This document shows positions 12,391 to 24,189 of a stretch of DNA of 64,000 nucleotides, in pieces; positions within the stretch are counted from its first letter, which is position 1, and the number at the start of each line of letters is the position of its first letter. This DNA is from Sipunculus nudus (taxonomy: Eukaryota > Annelida > Sipuncula > Golfingiida > Sipunculidae): the NCBI GenBank assembly GCA_026874595.1, contig CM049308.1:35954027-36018026 (forward strand). Direction: 5' to 3'. The position numbers were made by a program, and so were the translations under genes. Under the pieces are notes generated by a model that saw nothing but the letters and a program-made list of their open reading frames with translations, had not been told where the DNA came from and searched no databases.

Positions 12391-14043
12391 ATGTACAAGG
12401 GTGGCAGGAATAGGAAGCCAGTATGGGCTCACTACACAGAAGTCCAGACAGATGGAAAAATGATGGTTGAATGCAACTACTGCAAAAGTAAACAGCTGCC
12501 TAAAGCATGCAGAATGGAGAATCACTATAAGAAGTGTACCAGCAAGCCAAGTGTTACAGCACCTGTGGGAAATAAGCGCCCACTGATTTCCGAAGATGTC
12601 TGCGAACAACCACCTGCCAAGAAGATATCACAAGGCGGCCTTGATGCTCATGTGTTGCGCACATCAGAGAGTTCAAAGAACAAGATTGACCAGAACCTAG
12701 CCAGATTTTTCTTCGCCTGTAATGTTCCCTTCTCAGTTGTGGAACATCCATCCTTCCTGGCATTGTTAGAGACTCTACGACCAGGGTATGCACCGCCAAC
12801 CAGGAAGACACTGGCAGGAAAACTTCTGGATCAAGTCTGCACGGAACTGGAGAACGAAATGAAGAAGGACCTGCAGGACCAGGTGGAAGATGGATGGTCC
12901 AATATACATAATGACCCTGTGGTTGCAACATGCTTACAGACAGACTCTAAAACCTACTTTCTGGATGGTATTGAAACTGGTGATCTTCCAAAAACTGCTG
13001 AAAACTGTAAGAACTTATGTCAACAGAGCATAAAGAATGCTGAACAGCGCTTTGGTTGTGTTGTAAAAAATATAGTTACAGACAACGCAAAGAACATGGA
13101 GAGGATGAGGGATGCCCTTCAAAAAGACGATCCAGAATTGAATGTCTACGGTTGCTCAGCTCACTGGTTGAACTTACTTGGTGCTGATTTGACTCCTACT
13201 GCTGTCATCAAACACATTGTAGAGATAAACAAGTACTACCGTAATCATCATCGTCCATCAGCCTGGTTGAAGGAGCACACAGGTAGTGTTAGACCTCAGC
13301 TTCCTGGTGACACCCGCTGGAAAAGTCAGCTTCACACAGTGGACACCTACCTGACCAACCGAGCATTCATGGTACTTATCACCCAGGACCACGAATGTGA
13401 CATTGATCGAAGCATTATTACCAAGGTCAATGCTCACAATCTCTTCTGTCAAGCCAGGGAACTACGAGATCAGCTCAAGCCTATCGCTAATGCTCTTGAC
13501 ATCTGCCAACGTGACAACACTGGTCTTGCCCAAGCGTGTGAGGTTTGGCTGGACCTACTGGATCATCCAGAACTCCAGGGCCACAGGGCTGCTGTCTCCA
13601 AGAGATTCAACCAAGCAGTCCAGCCATGTCTACTGGCAGCTCACCTACTACATCCAACATACCAAGGTCAGCGACTCACTACTGGACAGCAGCAGCAAGT
13701 TATGGACTGGTTGGCAAAGCGTAACCCAGAGTACATCGCAGCTGCAATCAGCTTTCAGACGAAGTCCCCACCATATCCAGCATTCTACTTCTCTGCCACA
13801 TCACTGCCTGCCGTAACTTGGTGGAGGGGAATCAAGAAAGCCAGCCCTACTCTACCTGCAGGATCTGCCGAGTTAGCAGTGAATCTCCACACAGCATGTG
13901 CATCCTCTGCATCCATTGAACGCGTGTTCTCAACCATGGGTATGGTCCAGTCAAAACTTCGAAACAGACTTGGTGTGGAGCGTACAAATAAGCTTGTGTT
14001 TGCATACAGGATGCTGCGTGGAAGACATGTTTTGGACTGTTGA
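12391..14043 (+). CDS. hAT-family transposase with BED zinc finger
   Basis: 550 residues from the chosen ATG at 12391; the frame is open from 12346, which would add 15 residues. The 12391 start places the BED finger right at the N-terminus, as is usual. Residues about 10-50 form the BED finger (C28, C31, H45, C49). The catalytic core shows DGWS with D167, TDNAKNM with D231, the conserved CSAHWLNLL segment, and GDTRW. The C-terminal hAT dimerisation domain contains ASSASIERVFS, whose E510 fits the third catalytic acid, followed by KLRNRLG. There are no internal stops or frameshifts, so the protein may be functional. It would cut and paste the surrounding element in the nucleus. Domestication is unlikely because complete ends and a target duplication are present. 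Confidence 0.93.
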   Translation: MYKGGRNRKPVWAHYTEVQTDGKMMVECNYCKSKQLPKACRMENHYKKCTSKPSVTAPVGNKRPLISEDVCEQPPAKKISQGGLDAHVLRTSESSKNKIDQNLARFFFACNVPFSVVEHPSFLALLETLRPGYAPPTRKTLAGKLLDQVCTELENEMKKDLQDQVEDGWSNIHNDPVVATCLQTDSKTYFLDGIETGDLPKTAENCKNLCQQSIKNAEQRFGCVVKNIVTDNAKNMERMRDALQKDDPELNVYGCSAHWLNLLGADLTPTAVIKHIVEINKYYRNHHRPSAWLKEHTGSVRPQLPGDTRWKSQLHTVDTYLTNRAFMVLITQDHECDIDRSIITKVNAHNLFCQARELRDQLKPIANALDICQRDNTGLAQACEVWLDLLDHPELQGHRAAVSKRFNQAVQPCLLAAHLLHPTYQGQRLTTGQQQQVMDWLAKRNPEYIAAAISFQTKSPPYPAFYFSATSLPAVTWWRGIKKASPTLPAGSAELAVNLHTACASSASIERVFSTMGMVQSKLRNRLGVERTNKLVFAYRMLRGRHVLDC

Positions 14044-14177
14044 ATTCAGTGTTCTGTATAAAATATTAGTCTAGATTGAGTGTTTATATATGAATAACAA
14101 TGTGTACATATTGAACAACAGATACATTATTCTGTGGCTCTGTTATATCTGCATGTTTAGCTATGTTATATATTATT

Positions 14178-14183
14178 AATAAA
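14178..14183 (+). terminator. Poly(A) signal of the hAT transposase
   Basis: AATAAA lies 135 bp after the transposase stop codon and about 150 bp before the right end of the element. Confidence 0.5.
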
Positions 14184-14215
14184 GGTTTGTGGGAACATGT
14201 GGACAAAAGTCATTA

Positions 14216-14330
14216 GTTTCTTCCCTAACCTTCTTTTTCTTCCCAGAAACTTCCTTTTCTTCCCAGAAACTTCCTTTTCTTCCCTGGGAAGGGAAGAAAT
14301 ACCTTTCTTCCCGGAAGTTTGCCAACCCTG
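14216..14330. repeat. hAT right end: inverted repeat and subterminal purine motifs
   Basis: Mirror of the left end. Repeated TTCTTCCC and CAGAAACTTCC motifs run from 14216 to the terminal CCAACCCTG. The spacing differs from the left end, so the ends are related but not identical. Confidence 0.7.
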
Positions 14331-15227
14331 GACAGGGCAGTATCACACTCTTCCTCTCATGTTATATCCTGGTGTTAATCAGGCCTGGTGACTACTGCAC
14401 CTGCTGGCCCCAGACATTAAATTCTCCCCATAGCTGGGTCATACCACCAAGGAACAATCGAAAGGCACACTCATTTGTGAGTGAAACAAGGCCATACGGC
14501 ACGTCCTTCCCATAAAGCTTGCACAGTGTTCACCCTGGGTGGTGGTTAACCATGACAAATCTTACCACAGCTAACCTCCTCCAATTTTTGATGCTAGCTT
14601 AACTAAGTACATATACAATCTGCAGAATTCCATTCTGGTTTCAGACAATGTGACAGGGCAGTATCACACTCTTCCTCTCATGTTATTTCCTGGTGTTTAT
14701 CAGGCCTGGTGACTACTGCACCTGCGGGCCCCAGATATTAAATTCTCCCCATAGCTGGGTCATACCACCTAGGAACACTCGAAAGGCGCACTCGTTTGTG
14801 AGTGAAACAAAGCCATAGGGCACGTCCTTCCCATTAAGCCTGCACAGTGTTCACCCTGGGTGGTGGTCGACCATGACAAATCTTACCACAGCTAACCTCC
14901 TCCAATTTTTTAATGCTAGCTGAACCAAGTATACGTACATCTGCAGAAATCCATTCCAGTTTCAGACTATGTGAGAGGGCAGTATCATGCGCTTCCTCTC
15001 ACATTATATCCTGGTATTAATCAGGCCCAGTGACTGCTGCAATTGCAGGCCATAGGTGTTAAATCCTCCCCAAAGCTGGGTCATACCACCAAGGAACCCC
15101 CAAAAAGCACACTCATTTGTGAGTGAAACAAGGCCCTTGTGCTGGACTTTCCATTAAGCCTGCAGGGTGCTCACCCTTGGTGGGGGTCGACCGTAACTAA
15201 CCTTACCACCACAGCTGAGATTTGAAC

Positions 15228-15290
15228 TCACAATCTTCTCCCAGCTTTGAGTCCTGTGTTCTACCCCTGGGCCACAGAAGCCGGTAAGCA
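15228..15290 (-). repeat. tRNA-like head of a SINE (pol III promoter)
   Basis: Read on the minus strand it has an A-box-like TGGCCCAGGGG and, about 40 bp later, a B-box match GTTCAAATC. It is not a functional tRNA gene, since it runs on into the SINE body with no acceptor-stem pairing visible. It marks the 5' end of the element, which extends leftwards. Confidence 0.65.
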
Positions 15291-18200
15291 GTAAGCTGAC
15301 TTTTAAAGAAGTGCAGGTCAAATAGATAGACTGAAGACAGATGCTGCATGATTGCCTTAACTCAGTTGAAATTTATTCAAGTGAGCCAACAGGCCCAACA
15401 CTTGATTGAATAAAATGTCTAAAACTGAACAGTTCTGGAAAGAGATTTTTTTTTGGTTCTAACACTGTGACCTGTATTCTGAAATTTTACTCAAAGCAAC
15501 TGGTAGGTACCACAAACTTGTAAAGTTATGAAAATGATAACAATTACCACAGAAAGAACAAGAAATATTAACAAGGACAACTTCTTGACTGGCATCGAAT
15601 TCAATAACCATCTTTTTTTTATTTTATTAAGTTTCAATTTTGCACATTAAAGTTGAACAAAACACAAATTAAGTGGTAACGATCTATCAGGAATTAACAG
15701 GCATTATCACAAAAGCAGCAAAAACAACAATATTTTTAAAAGCATATTCAAGATGGACCTTCAGGCTTATTTTAAAATAACTTATTGAACAGTATATCTT
15801 CCAGTACTACTGACACTACACACAGGTATTTCATATAGTGAACCCGTGTCTCAAACAATGACACTGTGTACACACTACACAATGTTACAGGGTTTAACTC
15901 TTGTTGATTCATGCCACACATTAGACTTCTTGGCAGACTTACAGCCCAATATATATGCACAATCAAATCAAGCAACAACATAACACAGCTATGTTATTTG
16001 TTTGTCCTGATTTTCCCCACATGTTAAGATCGATGTGTCTGACACAAAAGACTTTCAGGTTCACTAAGCATGTTAGAAAAAATGCAAATTTTGTTAATTC
16101 AATTGGAGAAAATGGCCTCCACTGTATGACTTCAGAAAATCTGATGCACAAGCATTGTCAATAAGACTGGTCTAATTAAAAATAAGCATTAGATACAAAA
16201 GCTGACACATGTCCAAAAGCTTAATGTCCTAAAAGTCTGAAGAGGGTAAAATGATGTTTTTGTTCTTACATACCACGTTTTCAGGTTGCAAGCAAGTAGA
16301 GCTTACCAATTTACATTTTATATCTCAAGGGACCATACAGCTGTTTGTATGCCAAATCAGAAGTCTCCAGTAAATAAAATGGTACATGACTAATCAGTCA
16401 TGAGAAAAAATTTATTTCAGAAGCCATGTACACCTAGTACCATGTAAACCTAGTACTTGTAACATCTGAGAAGTGAGATTTCATGCAAAACACAAATAAT
16501 CAATTGCAGCATAAATCAGATTGTCCTAAATTATCAAAATCTTGTTTATCCAAAATAGAAAATAAGTAAAAAAACTTTTTTTCCAAAAATATACATGATT
16601 TATGTATGATATGAAAAATATCAAAATATTGTGCAGAGTGCGTACTTCTGCCTATTCAAATGTAAAAAAAACCTGGTGCCTGAACACCTGAAATATATTC
16701 TAAAACTTAATTTATTGTGAATAAAATTCTTTATGGTAGAGTTGCTGCAGGATATTATTTCAAAATCTTAAGTAAGAGTTGCAGGTCAGTGACACAAAGA
16801 TCCCAGTGATACCAAAGGACATGCACATTCACATATACTTGTGAAGATTTTGTGAATGTTTAAAAGGTCCATCTCACACATCCATAACCTCCATTATCTT
16901 AACAAAATATATATATATAAAAAGTTGTTCAGATAACACAGGTATTACAGTATTACAAGTTTATTTAAACCAGACCTTTTTCATTCCATTATCATAATTT
17001 ATATAGTCATAATATAGTGATATTAACAGTGAGTGTATAGTTTTTATGATGGCCAATACTTGTGCATTCAACAACTTAAAACCAATTTAGACGGCAGGTT
17101 GATCACATATACATAAAGAAGATGGAGACTTCTATACTGATGGTTGAATGGCAGGCAGTTTCAGGTTGTAGCCTGTAGAAAGGACATAAATGTTTGATCA
17201 GTAAAAGGGAAGCCATCATTGTCTGCAGACAGGACACTTTGTGGTCTGAGTGTTTAGTTAGCAAGTCAGGGGGTGGGTGGTATGCACAGGGGGCACTTGT
17301 GGCCAAAACATTCTGATGCATGCAGAGGAGTAAGTCATAAACTGGAGTTGAGTATGTGGACTCACATTAATGGACTAAATGTTCTCTTATACAGAGTACT
17401 ACTTTTCTAGAGAAGACACATGTTTGCCCATTAAACATGCAACACAACTGATGTGCGTGTCTGGAAAAGGTCATCATGATCAAGAAGGTAAATTTTTGGG
17501 TGGTCTAAATGGTCATTTATGCTCAACACAACAAGTGAAGCCACCCTCATCCAGAGGACAGAACTTGTGTACACAAAACATAGGACAAGACTGAGGAGCC
17601 ATGGTGGGCACTTCCTAGTCTAAGGGCAGCATTTATTGTGGAAAAAAAATTATGTATGCAGCCTGGGGAATCATGTTGGGAATCACCCTGGTCTAGAGGC
17701 CAGTATCTTTGCAGACTAAATATAAGATTGATCAGGTAAGCCACAAGGTTCTGATTTGCAAGGAGAAAAGTCTAGTCTTGAGATTAGACATTTTTGTTCA
17801 CTGTCTGACAGCCACCTCACAATCATCACAATCTGCTGTTTTTGAATCCTGATATATTTAACATTGTAACAACATGACCTTAGAAAATATCAAGGAAACA
17901 AATATTACTTTTTTTTTTTTGGGGGGGGGGGGGGGGAAGTAGTTCACATGAGTTCACAGACCTTATTGACAAAGATAAATAACATGTCATGGGAAACAAA
18001 ACACGAATAAATGACCCATAGGTATTTAAAAGGGGGTTCAAAATTAACACCACAAAATTCTAATTGATATATGAACAGTAAAAGAGTTCATATTGATTAT
18101 CTGTGACATATTATAAACATATCAATGATCATAAATATAGTCAAATCAACTTCCCCTGTCCACCTGTTTTTTTCTCATCAATTCTTCTTGTATGGCAAAT

Positions 18201-18374
18201 ATGTCACACCTGTTTCCACCAACTAACTGTTGCAAAAGTAATAGTCTAATAGAGGACTTCATGTGATATCCTGACATTAATAATTTAAAATCTAACATGA
18301 GAGTCAAGCTTATGCTTCTACCGACATCTCTATTCAATAAACCTGAAATGGACACAGCCAAGAACAGTAATGAA
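15291..18374. other. Unique AT-rich DNA, possibly 3' part of the minus-strand gene
   Basis: No confident exon. A minus-strand ORF at 18146-18361, after TTTCAG, contains LLLLQQLVGGNRCDIFAIQE, but its phase does not fit the exon at 20455 and no family was recognised. A possible terminal exon lies near 17130-17180 and an AATAAA-like minus-strand site near 15620. All of this is weak. Confidence 0.25.
17909..17936. repeat. T12-G16 homopolymer junction
   Basis: Twelve T followed directly by sixteen G. Homopolymer lengths in assemblies are uncertain. Confidence 0.8.
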
Positions 18375-19118
18375 CAAGCAAATTCATGGAATTAAAGTCC
18401 CCCGCTTTGGGATCTGGTTGTTTTCAAACTTGATAAAAGATGGACAGACAGGGTGACAGACAAACAGACAGAAGCCAGACACTCCAAAACAAATCCCAAC
18501 CAGGGTATGCATGAGAGCAATCACTGACCAAAATTTGAATTAAATCGAATAATATTTAGGAAAGTTATCCCACAGAAACGAAAACCTGACAAACTGACAG
18601 ACAGAGTGACAGACAGACAGATGGACATAAGCCAGACATTTCAAAACGAATCCGAACCAAGGTAAGCATGACAGCAATCACTGACCAAAATGTGAATGAT
18701 ATCGGATAATATTAGGAAAGTTATAGCAGGGAAACAAAACCTGACAGACAGACTGACAAAGTGACAGACAGACAAAATCCAGACACTCCAAAACTAATCC
18801 CAACCAAGGTATGCATGAGAGGCTATTGAGAGCAACGTCTGACCAAAATTTAAATGAAATCGAATAATATTTAGGAAAGTTATCACACGGAAATGAAAAT
18901 CTGACGGACTGACAAGCAGAGTGACAGACAGACAGATGCCAGACACTTCAAAACAAATCCAAACCAAGGTAAGCATGACAGGAATCACTGACCAAAATGT
19001 GAATGACATCAGATAATATTTAGGAAAGTTATAGCAGGGAAATGAAAACCTGACAGACAGAACGAGAGACAGACGGACAGACAAACCCAAATCAATATCC
19101 CCCGCGGAGGGGTGGACA
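18375..19118 (-). mobile_element. Helitron-like non-autonomous element, family D
   Basis: The left (3') edge reads CTTG next to TT with hairpin AATTCcatGAATT and subterminal GCGGGGGAC. The right (5') edge has CCCCTCCGCGGGGG. The core consists of units of about 160-170 bp containing GACAGACAGAC tracts and ATCGAATAATATTTAGGAAA. It follows the same structural plan as families A-C without the shared palindrome. Confidence 0.68.
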
Positions 19119-20454
19119 ATAATGAAGACAATGCATGATATTGTGGTAAAAATAGACACCCATCACTAGGGAATCAATAATCAAGATTGCAGCCCCCTTT
19201 TTAGAGAAATGTTGGTAGTCCATAGATGCCCATGCTTCCCTTATACATCACAACCACTGCCCTCAAGGATATATATATAGTTAATCTTATTCAATAAAAG
19301 GTAACATTACACTTTCATTTTGTTCCATTTCATCAATCTATTACAACATTAAGACTATTTAAACCTAGGTGCATAAAGCCCCGTGCTGATGGGGTGTTCT
19401 GCCTTTCTTTGTGAGCCTGTGGCCTATGTGGTCAAAACTAAATGCAACAATATCTGTCCTTGCTGGGCTGGTATATCCCTTTCACTGGCAACAGATACAT
19501 GGCACATTAAAGTAGTCTTGATCATTAATGTCACAACAGGTTACCAAAGCAGGAACAAAGTAGAAGTCAAACAAAACCTGTTACTCAATAAGGGAATTAA
19601 TATATACCAGTACTGAGATGTCAACCAGGCCATAATAAAAATAACACAGTAGACATTAATTTTATAACCAATATGCAGTTACAAATTTCACATAATTTCC
19701 CTACATGGATTTTGGTTGTTTTCTTTCATCAATCAGCCTTACCAAAAATTAATTTTAAAAAATAACAGGAGAACACTGGAAATGGAAGAGTTTGTGGAAA
19801 CAGGGTCACATTAGTAATGCTACCATTTTCTTCCAATTTGTAAAAGTTTACTTTTGAAACAACCCAGGCACTCTTGAAATAGGCATCCCTGTATTTATTG
19901 TTTTACATATGCCGTCAAGTGCTTTTTCTTTTACATGGACTTGTAAAAACGTATGTAAACCAATGCACATCAAAACAAAACATCGTTGCCAATGTTGGGT
20001 GGGGCATGTTGGCGACCTAAACAAATCCACCCGAAGGCTTATCAACTGTCACAATCTGAAACATACATACATTTTGACAGTTTGCTTTATAATTTATTCA
20101 TAAAATGAGAAGACTTGGTGAATCTGATGCCTGCCCTTCATTCGTCTATGCCACGGTGACACCCTTGTTGTCACTAGCACCCTGCCTTCAATCACTGATT
20201 CATGCCTCAGGTCAGTGGTGTGTAAACACGTACACGTTCAAGATTACGTTGACATCCCTTTTCTTTGTAAATAACATAAACAAACGGGTCTCAACTACTA
20301 TCGAGGTGGTGGTGGTATTTGTGTATCAACAGCAGGGTACAACCTGTTATTTTGAAACTATTTGTTTGCACTGGCCTCAGTACAGAGATAACCTTGCCGC
20401 CATGTTGGGAAGACATGAAGCGACCACCATTTGAAACGGAAGTGGTATTCTTAC
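19119..20454. other. Presumed intron of the minus-strand gene; no exon found
   Basis: No repeat landmarks. Open frames are short and lack splice sites that match the phase of exon 2. Confidence 0.3.
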
Positions 20455-20760
20455 CTCGTTTTCTGCACCGTCAGCTCCATCTTTCGCACTGTTTTTTGTG
20501 CTGCTGGTAGCTTTGGTTGTAGTCTACAAAACACAAATGATTTCATAAATCCTAAACCGTAAATACGCAGTCAAAAAGAAAATGTTCGTACGTGCAAAGG
20601 GCGCTCAGGTGAGCTGTGATCAGCTGAAGCCTGTAGTTCACACATTTTGTACACCAAACAGCAGCGTTAATCCGCGCTTGATTTTAATCTCACAGATACA
20701 CTGGTATTTTCACTTGTCAATGAGTTCACCTACCTTGTCCTTTTTTGTTTTATTTGGCAT
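20455..20760 (-). CDS. Probable 5' end of an unidentified gene (two coding exons)
   Basis: Exon 1 (20760-20734) reads MPNKTKKDK and ends at a strong donor, AAG|gtaggt. Exon 2 (20523-20455) follows acceptor ttttgtag, reads TTTKATSSTKNSAKDGADGA then ENE, and ends at donor GAG|gtaaga. Both are phase 0, so they join in frame into a lysine-rich, low-complexity N-terminus of 32 residues. I do not recognise the protein. To the right there is a CCAAT box on the minus strand (near 20841) and a CACGTG E-box (near 20853), which fits a promoter. No convincing third exon was found. A possible last exon near 17180, after acceptor ttctacag, would read YNLKLPAIQPSV then stop, but this is only a guess. Confidence 0.5.
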
Positions 20761-20799
20761 TTCTCGGGTATTTCCTCCCCTTCAAACAATCGTTTCCCA

Positions 20800-20900
20800 C
20801 CTTGGCACTGGATCCCTTCAACACAAACAAGGAAGGTGATTGGTGGAAATAGTCACGTGATAGCACCTTTGATGTCATGGGTTTCCGCGCAGCAAAAGCC
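20800..20900 (-). promoter_or_regulatory. Candidate promoter of the gene starting at 20760
   Basis: Just upstream of the MPNKTKKDK start codon on the minus strand. It holds a CCAAT box (minus-strand CCACCAATCACC, near 20836-20847) and the E-box CACGTG near 20853. The surrounding 20.1-20.9 kb is richer in CpG than its neighbours and free of recognised repeats. The transcription start is not determined. Confidence 0.3.
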
Positions 20901-21331
20901 TTGCCTGGATATAGATTTGAGTGGCTGAACTGGTCCATTGGGCTTGGTAATGGGTAACTTGCTTGGTCAGGAGTAATTCTGTCAATGAACCCAATCAATA
21001 TTTCTTATCTTCGGTAGATATCTCTGTAGCCATTTCACAGTTTCATCTTTTTTGTTATAGGCATACTGTCGATCTGTTTATTTTTTTAACAAAAGCGTAT
21101 GTAACACGACCAGTTGCTCAAAACAGTTGTTACGTTTAAGAAAAAAAATGCCTCATTTTCATGATGAAAATAATAGAGAATATGATTGAAAATATGAATT
21201 ACCAGGGAATCGATAGGCCAGAAACAATTGCTAAATATGAGACAGGGGGATTCAGGATTTAGTAAAACGAGGGGTCCAACCCAGTAGGACTTTATTGACA
21301 AAGCCTTAAAAAAGTCCGCAGGTCCGGGGGT

Positions 21332-21443
21332 GGGGGGGGGGGGGCAGGTTTCAGGTCGCAAAAATTGGTAAGACACCTAAAAAAGGTTACAGCGGCTGAA
21401 AACGGGGGGGGGGGGGGGGGGGATCCAGACCTCTCTCTGGATC
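21332..21443. repeat. Two long G tracts and a BamHI-type hairpin
   Basis: A run of 13 G at 21332-21344 and 18 G at 21405-21422, followed by hairpin GGATCCAGA/TCTGGATCC. The strand could form G-quadruplexes. No gene is seen. Confidence 0.75.
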
Positions 21444-23435
21444 CGCTTCTGTTAGAAATCGCAAATAAGAACAAAATCCAATTAGCAGGTATGTTTAGGG
21501 TCATTTAACAGAAAACGACCCAATTCATGAAAATTCATGTTCCTAGCATGCACAGTGCCATAGTACATATATATATCATCTGTCATTGTGCTTTCGGGAT
21601 TTAATTTTAGTATCTTATATTTTCTGCTTAATTTGAGCTTATTTGTTTAGCGGAGTTATACCTATAAATGCTTCAAAACTATATTTAATGGTTCAAAGGT
21701 CATTAAAAGTATCTGTCCCCAGGCCATTATAAAAACTGATTCTTCTCTTATTAGGCCTAGGGTTTTTTCCATTCTTCATGTATAATCAAATCGTTCCTTA
21801 AAAACTTCCGCAAGTTTATTTACATCCCATTAATTGTTCCACTTTTATTGCGATTAAATGTGTGCCCAGATTTTTTTTCAACACCGTTATATTCGACCTG
21901 ACCGCCATGACACGATGTTGATTGATTACTACTTGTTTAAATCCCATCTACGTTGAAGTAAAGTCACAGAATGTTTCCACAAAACCATCATTATCGGTAT
22001 GTATTTTGTCATTTTACAACAGGAAATTTACATAATTGTGTAAAAATGTCCGTATATTTATTGCTTTTCCACACCTTTATCTATATTTTCCAAAATGATG
22101 AAAGTATTTATACTTTTCTTATTTGTGGAATATATCTCGCACTGTCAACACATACATATACTGAGTACTAATAAGGTTGAAGGAGTAATTAAGTTTCTAT
22201 GTTTAAATATCATATCTTTTTACAACACGATTATGCATGAACACCGTTACTTTACACGGTAGGGAATGCAATGAATGGTGTTGAAACAAAAAAGGTGACA
22301 GGATCGATGAAAGATCTAAATTCTACAAACTTGCATAGTTTTTATAACGATCACTGTTATTTTTTTTAATATTAAATTTCAAAATATTATGAAAGAAGTT
22401 TGCTTGCTTTAAGTAATAATTTTGCCAATGATTACATTAATTGTTATTCAGCACCGTTATCCTTCTTCAACCTTGTTATATTTTGAAAATAGAAATAATT
22501 TCAAGAAAAAATATGACATTACACATATTAGAAAATGCTTGTATCTCCCTTTTTTTATTATCCGAGGTTTATTGCTATATTTTTCTTCCATTTATTGCAT
22601 TATACATTCTGTTGGTTGCGATTGTATTTTGTTTCAGGATTTAAACGTAACTCATACAATTAAAAATATGCATTTTACAGGCTTAAAATATATTTTTATA
22701 ATAAAATACTTCATACAGGTGGATCTTACTTATTTTTTCTATATAAATTATGTATATAGGACCGTGAAATTGGCATGAAAATATCCAACTCAATCTTTCA
22801 TGATAATTTCTAAGCAAAACATGCTTAAAGGCTGTAACGGTGTTGAAATTGATGATACACATGGAGCATTAAATTAGCCAAAACTATAACTTTTCATTAT
22901 TATATATAAGTGCTTTGTTGAAATTAATATCATATAGTTTACATTTTTTTATTTCCGTGTGAGCAGGCCTGTGTACAAACTGAATTGATTTTTTTTTTTC
23001 AAAATGAACGACATTATATATTAAAGTGAGAACCGTGAATGTTTTTCAAAAAGTAAAATTTAAGGCTTTCTCCTTTAAGAGTACACCCCATATTCGAACA
23101 TATTATAAGCTTTTCTGTGATTAACGTTACGTATCTCCGTATTTGCTAATATATGTTACCTGCATGCATGGTATTCATGATTTTGTGACAAATCATGTCT
23201 CAGTCGCAATAAACAGTCTCAAAACATATAGGATTCAGGTTAGGTTTACTAAAAATGTAAATGTTACTATAATTAATCATTGAACTATGTCAATTTGCTC
23301 CAATGTATCAATTAATCTCAGTTTGGTGGGTTTTTTTTTATAAAATCACCTACATTTACATATATGTATACGTGCCATCCATGCTACAGGTTTTATTATC
23401 CAAGTTATTCCAAACCTCAAGAACCCTTAGGACAG

Positions 23436-23436
23436 C

Positions 23437-23501
<65 letters not shown>
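23436..23501. repeat. (AT)n microsatellite
   Basis: About 65 bp of AT dinucleotides with one early interruption. Confidence 0.9.
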
Positions 23502-23502
<1 letters not shown>

Positions 23503-24189
23503 TGTGTTTGCCTTTTTGTTCGTGAGGGTCTCAAATTTGCGATACTCGCGGAAAGGGAATTATCGCAAACATAAATCCAGTCATAAATCCCATGACTTGG
23601 AAGGCAAGGCTAAAGATTGATATTTAATTTAGGCCTACATAAAGATAGATCATGTATGTTCAAACATTGCTATAGAAAATTATATTAAATCTTCAAAATT
23701 ATCTGCCATTTATGAAAAATAATTTCAACTCCTTCGATCTTCTCTTGGGCTTCCGTCAAATTATAAGATTTTGCGCTCATATTATGAGATAAATAATTCA
23801 TGAATAACTTACTTTGTGTAGGTTTTAATATGGTGAGATCGTCTTTGAGAAATCATGGAATTCTATCCATTTGCATTAGAAATACATGTGTTGTATATCT
23901 TCTCAGTCATTCTTCCTCGTGAGAAAACAACAGGGAATTTATTTCTCAATTGATTTTGTTTAGTAATAAAGGCCAGTAATTCGTTATTTTTAGAGGTTAG
24001 GACATAAAACATGATGCAACTGAATTTACTGAGCACGGTAGGAATCATACTTATATGCTTTATTTATTAAACAGGTCACCTTATCGAGGGGTTTTCTGTG
24101 GGATATAAAAAATTTTCGTATTGCTCTTTGTCTAGGCTAATTTTATTAGACTTTAATCAGGTTAGTGTTATGTTAAGTGTTGTTGTTAA

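Larger units (their letters stand above)
11663..14330 (+). mobile_element. Complete hAT DNA transposon with 8-bp target duplication
   Basis: 2668 bp. Both ends begin CAGGGTTGGCA when read inward. The flanking 8-bp duplication GACAGGGC is perfect (11655-11662 and 14331-14338), as expected for hAT. Both ends carry clusters of GGGAAGAAA-type purine motifs, and a roughly 70-bp tandem repeat lies at 11930-12250. The transposase reads left to right, with a TATAAA at 12295 and an AATAAA at 14178. The element sits inside one unit of a SINE-body tandem repeat, so the neighbouring units show the empty site. Perfect duplication, intact ends and an open reading frame argue for recent insertion. Confidence 0.95.
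11582..15290 (-). repeat. Tandemly repeated tRNA-derived SINE body, interrupted by hAT
   Basis: Three units of about 320 bp. Unit 1 is 11582-11662 plus 14339-14579 (split by the hAT), unit 2 is about 14580-14900, and unit 3 about 14901-15290. Shared landmarks include GACAGGGCAGTATCAC, the CCCCATAGCTGGGTCATACC block and AAAGGCRCACTC. Only unit 3 ends in a tRNA-like head (15228-15290, minus strand), so the SINE body was amplified without its promoter head. Confidence 0.75.
20901..24189. other. AT-rich intergenic DNA
   Basis: Apart from the G tracts at 21.3-21.4 kb and the AT microsatellite at 23.4 kb, this is AT-rich sequence with no recognised gene. The motif CACCGTTA recurs near 21880, 22240 and 22450, in a broadly repetitive context. 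Confidence 0.4.

Noticed and set aside
12554-12931. 125-codon frame antisense to the hAT transposase
   Set aside because: It is a shadow of the transposase coding strand.
15228-15290. Functional tRNA gene
   Set aside because: A- and B-box-like motifs are present, but no closed cloverleaf or acceptor stem, and it continues into a SINE body.
18146-18361. Minus-strand ORF with LLLLQQLVGGNRCDIFAIQE as an exon of the 20.7-kb gene
   Set aside because: The acceptor would put it in the wrong phase after exon 2 (phase 0 reads a stop), and no family was recognised. Noted only in the region entry.
18794-19159. 121-codon hydrophobic minus frame
   Set aside because: It is a translation of the family D core with GACAGACA tracts, internally repeated.
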